Assembly (NCBI RefSeq): GCF_014207935.1
Contig: NZ_JACHLL010000003.1
Coordinates: 446,265-510,264 of the forward strand
Source: Pseudomonas fluvialis
Lineage (GTDB): Bacteria; Pseudomonadota; Gammaproteobacteria; Pseudomonadales; Pseudomonadaceae
Direction of reading: 5' to 3'
Length of the DNA stretch: 64,000 nt
Shown piece after piece: positions 7,861 to 17,185 of this stretch. The translations under genes were made by a program, and so were the position numbers. The notes beneath the pieces are model-generated. The model had not been told where the DNA came from, searched no databases, and was given only the letters and a program-made list of their open reading frames with translations. Positions within the stretch are counted from its first letter, which is position 1. Every line of letters begins with the position of its first letter.

Positions 7861-10800
7861 ATGTCGCTGTCCAGCGGACTGATCGCCGCCGTTGCCCTGG
7901 CCTACATGGCCATCCTGTTCGCCATCGCCTTCTGGGGCGACCGGCGCAAGACGCCGCTCTCCCCGCGCCTGCGCGCCTGGGTGTTTTCTCTGTCGCTGGC
8001 AGTGTATTGCACCAGCTGGACCTTCTTCGGCGCCGTAGGCCAGGCGGCCAACCAGCTGTGGTCATTCCTGCCGATCTACCTGGGTCCGGTGCTGCTGATG
8101 CTGTTCGCTCCCTGGGTGTTGCAGAAAATGGTGGCGATCAGCAAGCAGGAAAACATCACCTCGATCGCCGACTTCATCGCCGCGCGCTACGGCAAATCGC
8201 AGTCACTGGCAGTGGTGGTAGCGCTGATCTGCCTGGTCGGCGTGCTGCCCTATATCGCCCTGCAACTCAAAGCCATCGTCCTCGGCGTCAACCTGCTTTC
8301 CGGTGCCGGCGCCGAGTCCGGCGGCGCCCGCGCCCAGGACACGGCACTGATCGTCAGCCTGGTGCTGGCCCTGTTCACCATCCTGTTCGGTACCCGCAGC
8401 CTGGATGTCACCGAGCACCACCGCGGCATGGTGCTGGCGGTGGCCTTCGAATCGCTGATCAAGCTGCTGGCCTTCCTCGCGGTCGGCGCCTTCGTCACCT
8501 GGGGCCTGTTCAATGGCCCGGGCGATCTGTTCGACCAGGCACTGGCCGCGCCGCAGCTGCAGTCTTTCTGGCAAAACGACCCGCAATGGCCGGGGCTGCT
8601 GGTGCAGGTGGGCGTGGCCATGACCGCCCTGATGTGCCTGCCGCGCCAGTTCCACGTCACCGTGGTAGAAAACACCGACAGCCGCGACCTGCGCCTGGCG
8701 CGCTGGGTGTTTCCGGCCTACCTGATTCTTGCCGCGCTGTTCGTGGTGCCGATTGCCCTGGCCGGCATGCTGCACCTGCCCAGCGGGGTGATGCCGGACT
8801 CCTTCGTGATCAACCTGCCGCTGGACGAAGCCCATCCTGGCCTGGCCCTGCTGGCGTTCATCGGTGGCGCCTCGGCCGCCACCGGGATGGTCATCGTCGA
8901 GGCCGTCGCACTGTCGACCATGGTCAGCAACGACATGCTGTTGCCGGCCCTGCTGCGCCGCAAGCAGCATGCCGAACGGCCGTTCGAGCTGTTCCGCCAC
9001 TGGCTGCTGTCGGTACGCCGGGTGACCATCCTGGTCATCCTGCTGCTCGCCTACGTGATCTATCGCCTGCTCGGTTCCAGCGCCAGCCTGGCCACCATTG
9101 GCCAGATCGCCTTTGCCGCCATCGCCCAGCTCGGCCCGGCCATGATCGGCGCGCTGTACTGGAAGCAGGCCAACCGCCGCGGCGTGTTTGCCGGACTGGC
9201 CGCTGGCGCCTTCTTCTGGGTCTACTGCCTGGTCCTGCCGGTACTGGCCAAGGGCATGGGCTGGTCACTGGCCGGCTGGCCGCTGCTGGCCTGGTTGCAG
9301 GACAACCCCTGGCAGCTGCCGGTGGACCCGCTGACCCAGGGCGTGGTGCTGTCGCTGATCAGTAACTTCACCCTGTTCATCAGCATTTCCCTGCTGTCAC
9401 GCACGCGGGTTTCGGAGCATTGGCAGGCCAGCCGCTTCATCGGTCAGGAAGTCGGCTCGCCCAGTCGCAGCCGTTCACTGCTCGCCGTGCAGCTGCAGGA
9501 CCTGCTGATGCTGGCCGCACGCTTTGTCGGCGAAGACCGCGCGCGGCAGAGCTTCACCCGCTTCGCCTTCAAGCAGGGCAAGAGCTTCAACCCCGCGCAG
9601 AACGCCAACGCCGAGTGGATCATCCACACCGAGCGCCTGCTGGCCAGCGTGCTGGGCGCCTCCTCGGCGCGGGCTGTGGTCAAGGCCGCCATCGAAGGCC
9701 GTGAGATGCAGGTCGAGGACGTGGTGCGCATCGCCGACGAGGCGAGCGAGGTGCTGCAGTTCAACCGTGCCCTGCTGCAGGGCGCCATCGAGAACATCAG
9801 CCAGGGCCTCAGCGTGGTCGACCAGTCGCTGCAGCTGGTGGCCTGGAACCACCGCTACATCGAACTGTTCGACTATCCCGAGGGCCTGATCCAGGTCGGC
9901 CGGCCGATTGGCGACATCATCCGTTTCAACGCCGAGCGCGGCCTGCTCGGCGCCGGCGACCCTGACCTGCACGTACACAAGCGCCTGGCCTGGATGCGCC
10001 AGGGCACGCCCCACAAGTCCGAACGGCTGTTCCCCAATGGCCGGGTGATCGAGCTGATCGGCAACCCGATGCCGGGCGGCGGCTTCGTCATGAGTTTTAC
10101 CGACATCACCGCCTTCCGCGATGCCGAACGCGCCCTCAAGGAGGCCAACGAAGGGCTTGAGCAGCGCGTGGCCGAACGCACCGGCGAGCTGTCCCTGCTC
10201 AACCAGGCGCTCGGCGAAGCCAAGGCCCACGCCGAGAGTGCCAACCAGTCGAAAACCCGCTTCCTCGCCGCCGTCAGCCATGACCTGATGCAGCCTTTGA
10301 ATGCCGCACGGCTGTTCTCCGCTGCCCTCAGCCACCAGAACAACCTGCCCCGCGATGCCAGCGAGCTGGTCCAGCACCTGGACAGTTCGCTGCGCTCGGC
10401 CGAGGACCTGATCACCGACCTGCTGGACATCTCGCGCCTGGAAAGCGGGCGGGTCACGCCGAGCCTGGCGCACTTCCCTTTGAACCAGTTGCTGGACACC
10501 CTCAAGGTCGAGTTCCAGGCCCTGGCCGTCGAGCAACACATGAGCTTTCGCGTGCGCGGCAGCCGCCTGTGGCTGGACAGCGACCAGAAACTGCTGCGCC
10601 GGGTGCTGCAGAACTTCCTCACCAACGCCTTCCGCTATGCCAGCGGCCGCGTGCTGCTGGGCGTGCGCCGCGAAGGCCAGCGTCTGCGCCTGGAAGTCTG
10701 GGATCGCGGCCCAGGCATCCCCGAGGACAAGCGTCAGTTCATCTTCGAGGAATTCAAGCGCCTGGACAGCCATCAGACCCGCGCCGAAAAAGGCCTGGGC

Positions 10801-11340
10801 CTGGGCCTGGCGATTGCCGATGGCCTGTGCCGGGTACTCGGCCATGAACTGCAGGTGCGCTCCTGGCCGGGCAAGGGCAGCGTCTTCAGCGTCAGCGTGC
10901 CGTGCCTGCCGGAGCCTCGCCTGGAGCCAGTCCAGACTGCCATGCCGGTCAGTCCCGGCCACGACATGGGCGGCGTGCAGGTGCTCTGCGTGGACAACGA
11001 GGACAGCATCCTCACCGGCATGCACAGCCTGCTGTCACGCTGGGGCTGCCAGGTGTGGACGGCGCGCAATCGCCTGGAGTGCGAGCACCTGCTCGACGAG
11101 GACGTCCGCCCGCGCCTGGCGCTGGTGGATTACCACCTCGACGAAGGCGAAACCGGCACCGAGCTGATGGCTTGGCTGCGTACGCGTCTGGGCGAGCCAG
11201 TGCCGGGCGTGGTGATCAGCGCCGACGGCCGTCCGGAGCTGATCGACGCGGTGCATGCCGCCGGCCTCGACTACCTGGCCAAACCGGTCAAGCCCGCCGC
11301 CCTGCGCGCCCTGCTGAGCCGGCATCTGCCGATTAACTGA
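7861..11340 (+). CDS. hybrid sensor histidine kinase with sodium:solute-symporter-like N-terminus
   Basis: A protein of 1159 residues. Residues about 1-500 are a sodium:solute symporter-type membrane domain of about thirteen segments (FWGDRRKTPLSPRLRAWV, SLAVYCTSWTFFGAVG). A PAS-like region follows at about 638-750. The HisKA phospho-acceptor is His807 in AVSHDLMQPLNAARL. The HATPase domain has the N-box near 910 and G-boxes WDRGPGIP and GLGLGLAIA. A C-terminal receiver domain has Asp1090 in ALVDYHLDEG. This is the CbrA-like architecture in which a transporter-like domain senses a nutrient; the ligand is unknown. AGGAG lies five bases before the chosen ATG; an upstream in-frame ATG at 7825 has no ribosome binding site. 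No response-regulator gene is adjacent. Confidence 0.92.
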   Translation: MSLSSGLIAAVALAYMAILFAIAFWGDRRKTPLSPRLRAWVFSLSLAVYCTSWTFFGAVGQAANQLWSFLPIYLGPVLLMLFAPWVLQKMVAISKQENITSIADFIAARYGKSQSLAVVVALICLVGVLPYIALQLKAIVLGVNLLSGAGAESGGARAQDTALIVSLVLALFTILFGTRSLDVTEHHRGMVLAVAFESLIKLLAFLAVGAFVTWGLFNGPGDLFDQALAAPQLQSFWQNDPQWPGLLVQVGVAMTALMCLPRQFHVTVVENTDSRDLRLARWVFPAYLILAALFVVPIALAGMLHLPSGVMPDSFVINLPLDEAHPGLALLAFIGGASAATGMVIVEAVALSTMVSNDMLLPALLRRKQHAERPFELFRHWLLSVRRVTILVILLLAYVIYRLLGSSASLATIGQIAFAAIAQLGPAMIGALYWKQANRRGVFAGLAAGAFFWVYCLVLPVLAKGMGWSLAGWPLLAWLQDNPWQLPVDPLTQGVVLSLISNFTLFISISLLSRTRVSEHWQASRFIGQEVGSPSRSRSLLAVQLQDLLMLAARFVGEDRARQSFTRFAFKQGKSFNPAQNANAEWIIHTERLLASVLGASSARAVVKAAIEGREMQVEDVVRIADEASEVLQFNRALLQGAIENISQGLSVVDQSLQLVAWNHRYIELFDYPEGLIQVGRPIGDIIRFNAERGLLGAGDPDLHVHKRLAWMRQGTPHKSERLFPNGRVIELIGNPMPGGGFVMSFTDITAFRDAERALKEANEGLEQRVAERTGELSLLNQALGEAKAHAESANQSKTRFLAAVSHDLMQPLNAARLFSAALSHQNNLPRDASELVQHLDSSLRSAEDLITDLLDISRLESGRVTPSLAHFPLNQLLDTLKVEFQALAVEQHMSFRVRGSRLWLDSDQKLLRRVLQNFLTNAFRYASGRVLLGVRREGQRLRLEVWDRGPGIPEDKRQFIFEEFKRLDSHQTRAEKGLGLGLAIADGLCRVLGHELQVRSWPGKGSVFSVSVPCLPEPRLEPVQTAMPVSPGHDMGGVQVLCVDNEDSILTGMHSLLSRWGCQVWTARNRLECEHLLDEDVRPRLALVDYHLDEGETGTELMAWLRTRLGEPVPGVVISADGRPELIDAVHAAGLDYLAKPVKPAALRALLSRHLPIN

Positions 11341-11448
11341 TCAAGCAATTCGATTCGAATCGTGCAATTTTTGCGCTTTTAAATCGACTATGCCGGATAG
11401 ATGATCACCTCCAACGAGGCCCCCTGCCGGGGCCGTGGAGAGATGACC

Positions 11449-12147
11449 ATGATCGAAGTCCGCCCCTTTGCCAGCCTTGGCCATGCCGATCACGGCTGGC
11501 TGAATGCCCGTCACCACTTCTCCTTCGCCGAGTACCACGACCCGGCGCGGGTACACTGGGGGCACCTGCGCGTCTGGAATGATGACGAAATCGCCGCCGG
11601 CACGGGCTTCCCACCGCACCCGCACAGCGATATGGAGATCATCACCTATGTGCGCGAAGGCGCCATCACGCATCAGGACCACCTGGGCAACCAGGGCCGC
11701 ACCGAGGCAGGTGATGTGCAGGTGATGAGCGCCGGCCGCGGCATCCGCCATGCCGAATACAACCGCGAGCGAGTCACCACGAAGATCTTCCAGATCTGGA
11801 TCATTCCCGAACAGCGCGGCGGCGAGCCGAACTGGGGCAGCAAGCCCTTCCCCAAGGGCGAACGCGCCGGGCAGTTCGTGGTTCTGGCCAGCGGTTTTGC
11901 CGACGACCATGAGGCACTGCCGATCCGCGCCGACGCCCGCCTGGCCGCCGCCACCCTGCCGGCCGGCCAGCAATGCCGCTACAGCCTGACCGAGGGGCGC
12001 AAGGCCTATCTGGTGGCCTGTGGCGGCAGCATCCGGGTCAATGGCGTACTGGCGCAGGAGCGCGATGGCGTCGCCGTCAGCGGCGAGTCGGAGCTGCTCA
12101 TCGAAGCCCTGGATGACAGCGAAGTGGTACTGGTCGACGTGGCCTGA
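11449..12147 (+). CDS. pirin family protein (YhhW-like)
   Basis: A protein of 232 residues, about the length of E. coli YhhW. It has the bicupin signatures GHADHGWLNARHHFSFAEYHDP, FPPHPHSDMEIITYV and SAGRGIRHAEYN, which supply the metal-binding His and Glu residues. Characterised relatives act as quercetin 2,3-dioxygenases, although the natural role is unclear. I chose ATG 11449 over 11443 because GGAG lies eight bases before 11449 but only two before 11443. The gene is followed after about 100 bases by the DUF4010 gene in the same direction. Confidence 0.88.
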   Translation: MIEVRPFASLGHADHGWLNARHHFSFAEYHDPARVHWGHLRVWNDDEIAAGTGFPPHPHSDMEIITYVREGAITHQDHLGNQGRTEAGDVQVMSAGRGIRHAEYNRERVTTKIFQIWIIPEQRGGEPNWGSKPFPKGERAGQFVVLASGFADDHEALPIRADARLAAATLPAGQQCRYSLTEGRKAYLVACGGSIRVNGVLAQERDGVAVSGESELLIEALDDSEVVLVDVA

Positions 12148-12247
12148 AATCGCTGCGGGCCTTGATGCACGGCAGGCAGGAGCGGACAGGGGCCGTTACA
12201 CTTCAACAAATGTCCCAGCACATGCCCCATCGCTCAAGGATGCCTGC

Positions 12248-13504
12248 ATGCCCCTGTTCCACGACCAGTTGCTCAACCTCGCCACGGCCCTGGGTGTCGG
12301 CCTGCTGATCGGCACCGAACGCGGCTGGAGTGCCCGCGCCACCGAAGATGCCCGCCTGATCGCCGGCATCCGCACCTTCGGCATGGCCGGCCTGCTCGGT
12401 GGCCTGGCGGCGCTGCTCGGCCAGCAACTGGGACTGCTGGCCTGGGGCGCCAGCCTCGTGATCTTTGGTTTGCTGGTCATCGCCCGCTACCTGGGCGAGC
12501 AGCGCAAGGTCGGCGATCTGTCGCTGACCAGCGAGTTCGCCCTGCTCTCGACCTTCCTGCTCGGCGGCCTGGCGATGAACGAGCAGCGCACCCTGGCCGC
12601 CGGCTGCGCCGTGGTGATCGCCCTCCTGCTCAGCCTCAAGGAACCGCTGCACCAGGGCCTGCGGCGACTCAGCGCGGATGAGCTGTCCGGCGCACTGAAG
12701 CTGTTGTTCATCTCCGTGGTGCTGCTGCCGGTGCTGCCCAACCAGGGCTTCGGTCCCTGGGAGGCCTTCAACCCCTACGCCACCTGGTGGATGGTGGTGC
12801 TGATCGCCGGCATCGGCTTTGCCGCCTACATCGCCATCCGCCTGATCGGCGCACGCTACGGCCTGCTGGTCACCGCCCTACTCGGCGGCCTGGTGTCGTC
12901 CACCGCCATGACCATTACCCTGGCCCGCCTGCACGACGGCAAACGCCTGCAGGCACTGCTCAGTGCCAGCCTGCTGGCCACCTCGGCGCTGATGTTTCCG
13001 CGCATCCTGCTGGCGGTCGGCCTGCTCAACCCGGCGCTGCTCGCTCAGCTCAGCTGGCCGCTGGGCATCGCTGCGCTGGTCTATGCCCTGGGCGCGCTGT
13101 TGCTGTTCCGCCAGGCCGGCAACGAACTGGAAAACAACGCCGAACCGCCGCTGAAAAACCCCTTCGAGCTGGGCCCGGCACTGCGCTTTGCCGCCCTGCT
13201 GGTGGTCATCCTGTTTCTGGTGGAAGCCGCCCGGCGCGGTTTCGGCGATGTCGGGGTGTATCTGGTGTCGCTGCTGTCGGGACTGAGCGATGTCGACGCG
13301 ATCACCCTGACCCTGGCGCGCAACGCCCGCCACGAGCTGGCCGCCGAGGTCGCCGTGCAGGGCATCTTCCTCGCGGCGCTGAGCAACAGCCTGGTCAAGG
13401 GCGGGCTGATCGCCCTGATCGGTGGTCGCGCCCTGGCCTGGCGAACCCTGCCGGTGATGGCCGCCGGCCTGGTGCTGGCCGCGCTCAGTCTGCTGTGGGC
13501 CTGA
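12248..13504 (+). CDS. MgtC/DUF4010 family membrane protein
   Basis: A protein of 418 residues made almost entirely of membrane helices (about 11-13). The N-terminus ATALGVGLLIGTERGW, with conserved Arg/Glu, and SEFALLSTFLLGGLAM match the MgtC-like half. The C-terminal part with GLVSSTAMTITLARL and GLSDVDAITLTLAR matches DUF4010. Family members are of uncertain function, possibly ion or magnesium-related transport. The chosen ATG follows AGGA. Its 3' end overlaps the convergent MerR gene by 20 bases. Confidence 0.85.
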   Translation: MPLFHDQLLNLATALGVGLLIGTERGWSARATEDARLIAGIRTFGMAGLLGGLAALLGQQLGLLAWGASLVIFGLLVIARYLGEQRKVGDLSLTSEFALLSTFLLGGLAMNEQRTLAAGCAVVIALLLSLKEPLHQGLRRLSADELSGALKLLFISVVLLPVLPNQGFGPWEAFNPYATWWMVVLIAGIGFAAYIAIRLIGARYGLLVTALLGGLVSSTAMTITLARLHDGKRLQALLSASLLATSALMFPRILLAVGLLNPALLAQLSWPLGIAALVYALGALLLFRQAGNELENNAEPPLKNPFELGPALRFAALLVVILFLVEAARRGFGDVGVYLVSLLSGLSDVDAITLTLARNARHELAAEVAVQGIFLAALSNSLVKGGLIALIGGRALAWRTLPVMAAGLVLAALSLLWA

Positions 13505-14306
13505 CCGGCTGAAGGAAGCCTTCCAGCAACTGCTGTACCCGCCCGCTCAGCTCGCGCTCGGCCACCAGTGGCAGGGCGCGGGCCAGTTCCGCTTCGACCA
13601 CCTGTTCGACCAGCGGACGCAGCGCATGAATCTGCCGGCTCAGGCCCTCCAGCTCGTCCACCCGGGGCAAGGATGAGGTCAGCAGCGGATTGACCAGGTT
13701 GGCGACGATCAATTGGACGATGCCCGTCGACAGCTGCTCGACATGGCCGCGAATGGCAATCAGCTCGTCCAGCAGCGCCGGCAGCGGCAGCCCGGCCTGA
13801 TGCAGCTGCACGCCGGCGGCAAACAGGCGCGGGCTGTTAACCCTGAGGTGATCACCGGCGAACTCCAGCAGCTCCAGCTCGGTGCTGCGGTCGATGATCT
13901 CGTCGTCCAGCGCCTCGCCGAAGATCGCCTGCAGCTCATCAAAGCCCAGGGTGGCGACGGCTTCTGGCTGCGCCGTGCCACGGATGGCCTCGTCCAGCCC
14001 CAGCACGTGGGCCAGGCCCTGGCCCTTTTCCCAGGCATCGAACAGCTCGCGGATGCTGGCAATGGTATAGCCACGCTCCAGCAACTGGCCGATCAGGCGC
14101 AGCCGCGCCAGGTGCTCGCCCCGGTAGACGCCGACCCGTCCGCGCCGCTCCGGCGGCGGCAACAGGCCCTTGTCCTGGTAGGCGCGCACATTGCGCACGG
14201 TGGTTTCGCCGGCCTGGGCCAGTTCGTCGACGCTGTATTCGCGCTCATCGGGCACCGGTGGCAGGCGGCCAAGCAGGCGCTGCAGTAGCTGGGTGGGACT
14301 GTTCAT
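13485..14306 (-). CDS. MerR family transcriptional regulator
   Basis: A protein of 273 residues. Residues about 22-95 form the MerR winged helix-turn-helix (YSVDELAQAGETTVRNVRAY, DKGLLPPPERRGRVGVY, LARLRLIGQLLERGYT, IASIRELFDAWE). The rest is a long helical effector domain without the cysteine pattern of metal sensors. It is divergent from the M24/hydrolase-SDR/PF10118 operon, with a 211-base shared promoter region. It is therefore the most likely regulator of that operon, sensing an organic or lipid-derived signal (inference). Confidence 0.88.
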   Translation of the reverse strand: MNSPTQLLQRLLGRLPPVPDEREYSVDELAQAGETTVRNVRAYQDKGLLPPPERRGRVGVYRGEHLARLRLIGQLLERGYTIASIRELFDAWEKGQGLAHVLGLDEAIRGTAQPEAVATLGFDELQAIFGEALDDEIIDRSTELELLEFAGDHLRVNSPRLFAAGVQLHQAGLPLPALLDELIAIRGHVEQLSTGIVQLIVANLVNPLLTSSLPRVDELEGLSRQIHALRPLVEQVVEAELARALPLVAERELSGRVQQLLEGFLQPVRPTAD

Positions 14307-14517
14307 GGGGCGCGATCATAGCCGCGCACGCCCGCCCCAACAACTGCGCCCGGCCCGTGCCAAGACCGGAAAAGGCGCGGAAAGAGGCAATGATCAGCGG
14401 CAATACCGCTCGAAGGTTGGGGCGCCATGGGCTAGGCAAATCCGGCAGCGCACAGAACAATGCCATCAAACGATGTAACGGTCGTATTCACAACAACTAT
14501 AAGTCCGGAGCTCGCCC

Positions 14518-15393
14518 ATGCCTGCCCACCCACGCGCCCTCAGCGCCCATGATCTCTACCAGTTCCGTAGCATCCAGCGCCTGGCCTACCAGTGCGCGGA
14601 AACCATCGCCGGCGAGCTCAAGCCCGGCATCCGCGAGAAGGACGCTGCCGCGCTGATGAAGACCTGGCTGCAGGATCACGGCGTCAACGACTGGTTCCAC
14701 CAGCCCTTCGCCTGGTTCGGCGCGCGCACCGCCTTCGACGGTTTCGACGGCCTGCGCCACCTGGGCGGCTTCAACCTGGCCTTCTACCCGGGCAAGACGG
14801 TACTGGAGGAAGGCATGCCCTTCATCCTCGACTGCGCCCCCACCCGCGGCGCCTACACCGCCGACATCGGCTACAGCGGCGCGCTGGGCCACAACCCAAG
14901 GGTCGAGCGCCTGCAGGATGACCTGATGGCCCACCGCCAGCTGATCCTCGATCTGGTCAAACAGCGCAAGCCACTGGCCGAAGTCAGCCAGGCCATCGAC
15001 GCGCTCTGCGCCAAACAGGGCACCCAGCCGCGGCACAAGGCCTATCCCTTCGAGGTGCTGGCCCACCGGGTGGAGAAGCTCGGCGACCGCAAGCAGGGAC
15101 TGTCCATCGCCCGTTTCGGCGTGCGCAACCTCTACACCCTGACCCGCAACGCGCTGGTCACCGGCCGCCAGCAGGGCTGGTCGCCACTGTGGTCCAGCCA
15201 CAGCCGCTCGGCCCATCCGCCCACCCCCGGGCTCTGGGCGGTGGAGCCGCACCTGGGCTGGCGCGGCGTGGGCGTGAAATTCGAGGAACTCTTGGTGGTC
15301 ACCGAGCACGACGCCTACTGGCTGGACGAAGACCTGCCCCATGTGCGCCGCTGGCAGGCACGCCAGGGCGAAACCCGTCAGGTGGCCGCATGA
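14518..15393 (+). CDS. M24 family (aminopeptidase P/creatinase-fold) metallopeptidase-like protein
   Basis: A protein of 291 residues with the pita-bread fold signatures: helical N-terminus (FRSIQRLAYQCAETIAGEL), GFNLAFYPG, the metal-site region FILDCAPTRGAYTADIGYSG with two Asp residues, and late EPHLGW/VKFEELLVVTE with two Glu residues. The usual His ligand region is less clear (KAYPFEVLAHRV), so peptidase activity is not certain. It is the first gene of a tight operon: its TGA overlaps the next ATG as ATGA. GGAG lies seven bases before its start. Association with lipid-type enzymes suggests a role other than general peptide turnover. Confidence 0.82.
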   Translation: MPAHPRALSAHDLYQFRSIQRLAYQCAETIAGELKPGIREKDAAALMKTWLQDHGVNDWFHQPFAWFGARTAFDGFDGLRHLGGFNLAFYPGKTVLEEGMPFILDCAPTRGAYTADIGYSGALGHNPRVERLQDDLMAHRQLILDLVKQRKPLAEVSQAIDALCAKQGTQPRHKAYPFEVLAHRVEKLGDRKQGLSIARFGVRNLYTLTRNALVTGRQQGWSPLWSSHSRSAHPPTPGLWAVEPHLGWRGVGVKFEELLVVTEHDAYWLDEDLPHVRRWQARQGETRQVAA

Positions 15394-17168
15394 ACGCGCC
15401 GCTGCCGACCGAGGCGCTCGGCCTCGAACCGCAACGCCTGCGCGTGCAGGGCGACGGCGTGGAGCTGGCGGTGTATCGCTGGGGCAAGTCGGACGCACCC
15501 ACCCTGCTGCTGGTACACGGCTACCCGGACAGCCACGAGATCTGGCTGCCGCTGGTGCGCGAGCTGGTCGGCGACTACCAGATAGTGGCCTACGACGTGC
15601 GCGGCGCCGGCGCCTCGGACAAGCCGCGCAAGCGCCTGGACTACCACCTGGCCAAGCTGGCCAACGACCTTGAGGCGGTGATCCTGGCCACCAGCCCGGA
15701 TCGCCCCGTGCACCTGGTGGCCCACGACTGGGGTTCGATCCAGAGCTGGGAGGCGGTGACCGAGCCGCGCATCCAGCCGCGCCTGGCCTCCTACACCAGC
15801 ATCTCCGGACCCTGCCTGGACCATGTCGGCTTCTGGATGCGCGAGCGCTTCAGCCAGGCCAGCCCCAGGGGCTGGTTGCAGGCCCTCGGCCAGCTGGTCA
15901 GCTCCTGGTACATCGCCTTCTTCCACACCCCGCTGCTGCCGGAACTGGGCTGGCGCGCAGGGCTGGACCGCGCCTGGCCCTGGCTGCTGAACCGGGTCGA
16001 GGGGCTACGCGACGTGGCGAGCTGCCCGACCCAGCGCAGCGACGGCCAGCACGGCGTCAAGCTGTACCGCGCCAACTTCATCCGCAGCCTGCTGCGCCCT
16101 CGTCCGCGCCACACCGAGGTGCCGGTACAGCTGATAGTGCCGACCGCCGACCGCTTCGTCCGCCCGCAGCTGTTCGACCGCCTCTCGCAGTGGGTGCCGC
16201 GCCTGTGGCGGCGCGAGGTCCGCGCCGGGCACTGGCAGCTGCTGGTGGAGCCGCAGCGGCTGGCCGGCTGGTTGCGCGAGTTCGTCGCCCAACGTGAACA
16301 GGGACATTCATCTCGCACCCTCGACCTGGCACGCGTTCGGCCGCAAGACAAAGCCTTCACCGGCAAGCTGGTACTGATCACCGGTGCAGGCTCCGGAATC
16401 GGCCGAGCCACCCTGGAGGAGTTCGCCGAACAGGGCGCCTGCGTGGTGGCCGCCGACATTGACCTGGCCGCAGCCGAGCGTAGCGCCGAGCTGGCCCGAG
16501 CCCTGGGGGCAGAAGCACATGCCTACCTGGTCAATGTGGGCAATCGCGAAGAGCTCGAACGTTTTGCTACTTTGGTGGAAGACACCCTTGGCGCACCAGA
16601 CGTGGTGGTCAACAACGCAGGCATCGGCATGACCGGCAGCGTGCTGGAGACCCCGGCGGCCGACTGGGAGCGTCTGCTGCGGGTCAACCTGTGGAGCGTG
16701 ATCGACGGTAGTCGGCTGTTCGCCCGGCAGATGGTCGACGCCGGCAAGACCGGGCACATCGTCAACACCGCCTCGGCCGCCGCCTTTGTACCGTCCAAGG
16801 CCTACCCGGCCTACGCCACCAGCAAGGCGGCGGTACTGATGTTCAGCGAATGCCTGCGCGCCGAACTGGCCGGCCACGGCATCGGCGTTACCGCCGTCTG
16901 CCCGGGGCTGGTCAACACGCCGATCATCCAGGCCACCCGTTTCGTCGGCCTGAGCCCAGAGGCCGAAGCCCGGCAGAAGGCCAAGACCCAGAAGGTCTAT
17001 GCCCGACGCAACCTCAGCGCCGAAACCGTAGCCAAGGCTTTGGTTCGCGGCGTGCAGCGCAACCGCGCGGTGGTGGCGGTGGGCGCCGAAGCGCATCTGA
17101 GTGTGGCCCAGTGGCGCTTCGCCCCCTGGCTGAGCCGGCGCCTGGCGCGCCTGAATCTGATCGGCTGA
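15390..17168 (+). CDS. bifunctional alpha/beta hydrolase - short-chain dehydrogenase (EphD-like fusion)
   Basis: A protein of 592 residues. Residues about 15-300 are an alpha/beta hydrolase with oxyanion motif LVHGYPDS and nucleophile motif AHDWGS. Asp113 at the nucleophile position is the epoxide-hydrolase/dehalogenase pattern rather than an esterase Ser. Residues about 322-592 are a classical SDR with the NAD(P)-binding ITGAGSGIG near 330, NNAG, and the catalytic YxxxK in YATSK near 475. The same two-domain design occurs in Mycobacterium tuberculosis EphD. It likely acts on long-chain or epoxy-fatty substrates (inference). It is the middle gene of the operon, coupled to the M24 gene by ATGA. 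Confidence 0.9.
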   Translation: MNAPLPTEALGLEPQRLRVQGDGVELAVYRWGKSDAPTLLLVHGYPDSHEIWLPLVRELVGDYQIVAYDVRGAGASDKPRKRLDYHLAKLANDLEAVILATSPDRPVHLVAHDWGSIQSWEAVTEPRIQPRLASYTSISGPCLDHVGFWMRERFSQASPRGWLQALGQLVSSWYIAFFHTPLLPELGWRAGLDRAWPWLLNRVEGLRDVASCPTQRSDGQHGVKLYRANFIRSLLRPRPRHTEVPVQLIVPTADRFVRPQLFDRLSQWVPRLWRREVRAGHWQLLVEPQRLAGWLREFVAQREQGHSSRTLDLARVRPQDKAFTGKLVLITGAGSGIGRATLEEFAEQGACVVAADIDLAAAERSAELARALGAEAHAYLVNVGNREELERFATLVEDTLGAPDVVVNNAGIGMTGSVLETPAADWERLLRVNLWSVIDGSRLFARQMVDAGKTGHIVNTASAAAFVPSKAYPAYATSKAAVLMFSECLRAELAGHGIGVTAVCPGLVNTPIIQATRFVGLSPEAEARQKAKTQKVYARRNLSAETVAKALVRGVQRNRAVVAVGAEAHLSVAQWRFAPWLSRRLARLNLIG

Positions 17169-17185
17169 CGGACAAGGAGACTGCC

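Noticed and set aside
9475..11025. A 516-residue frame opposite the sensor kinase
   Set aside because: It is antisense to the well-defined HisKA, HATPase and receiver domains.
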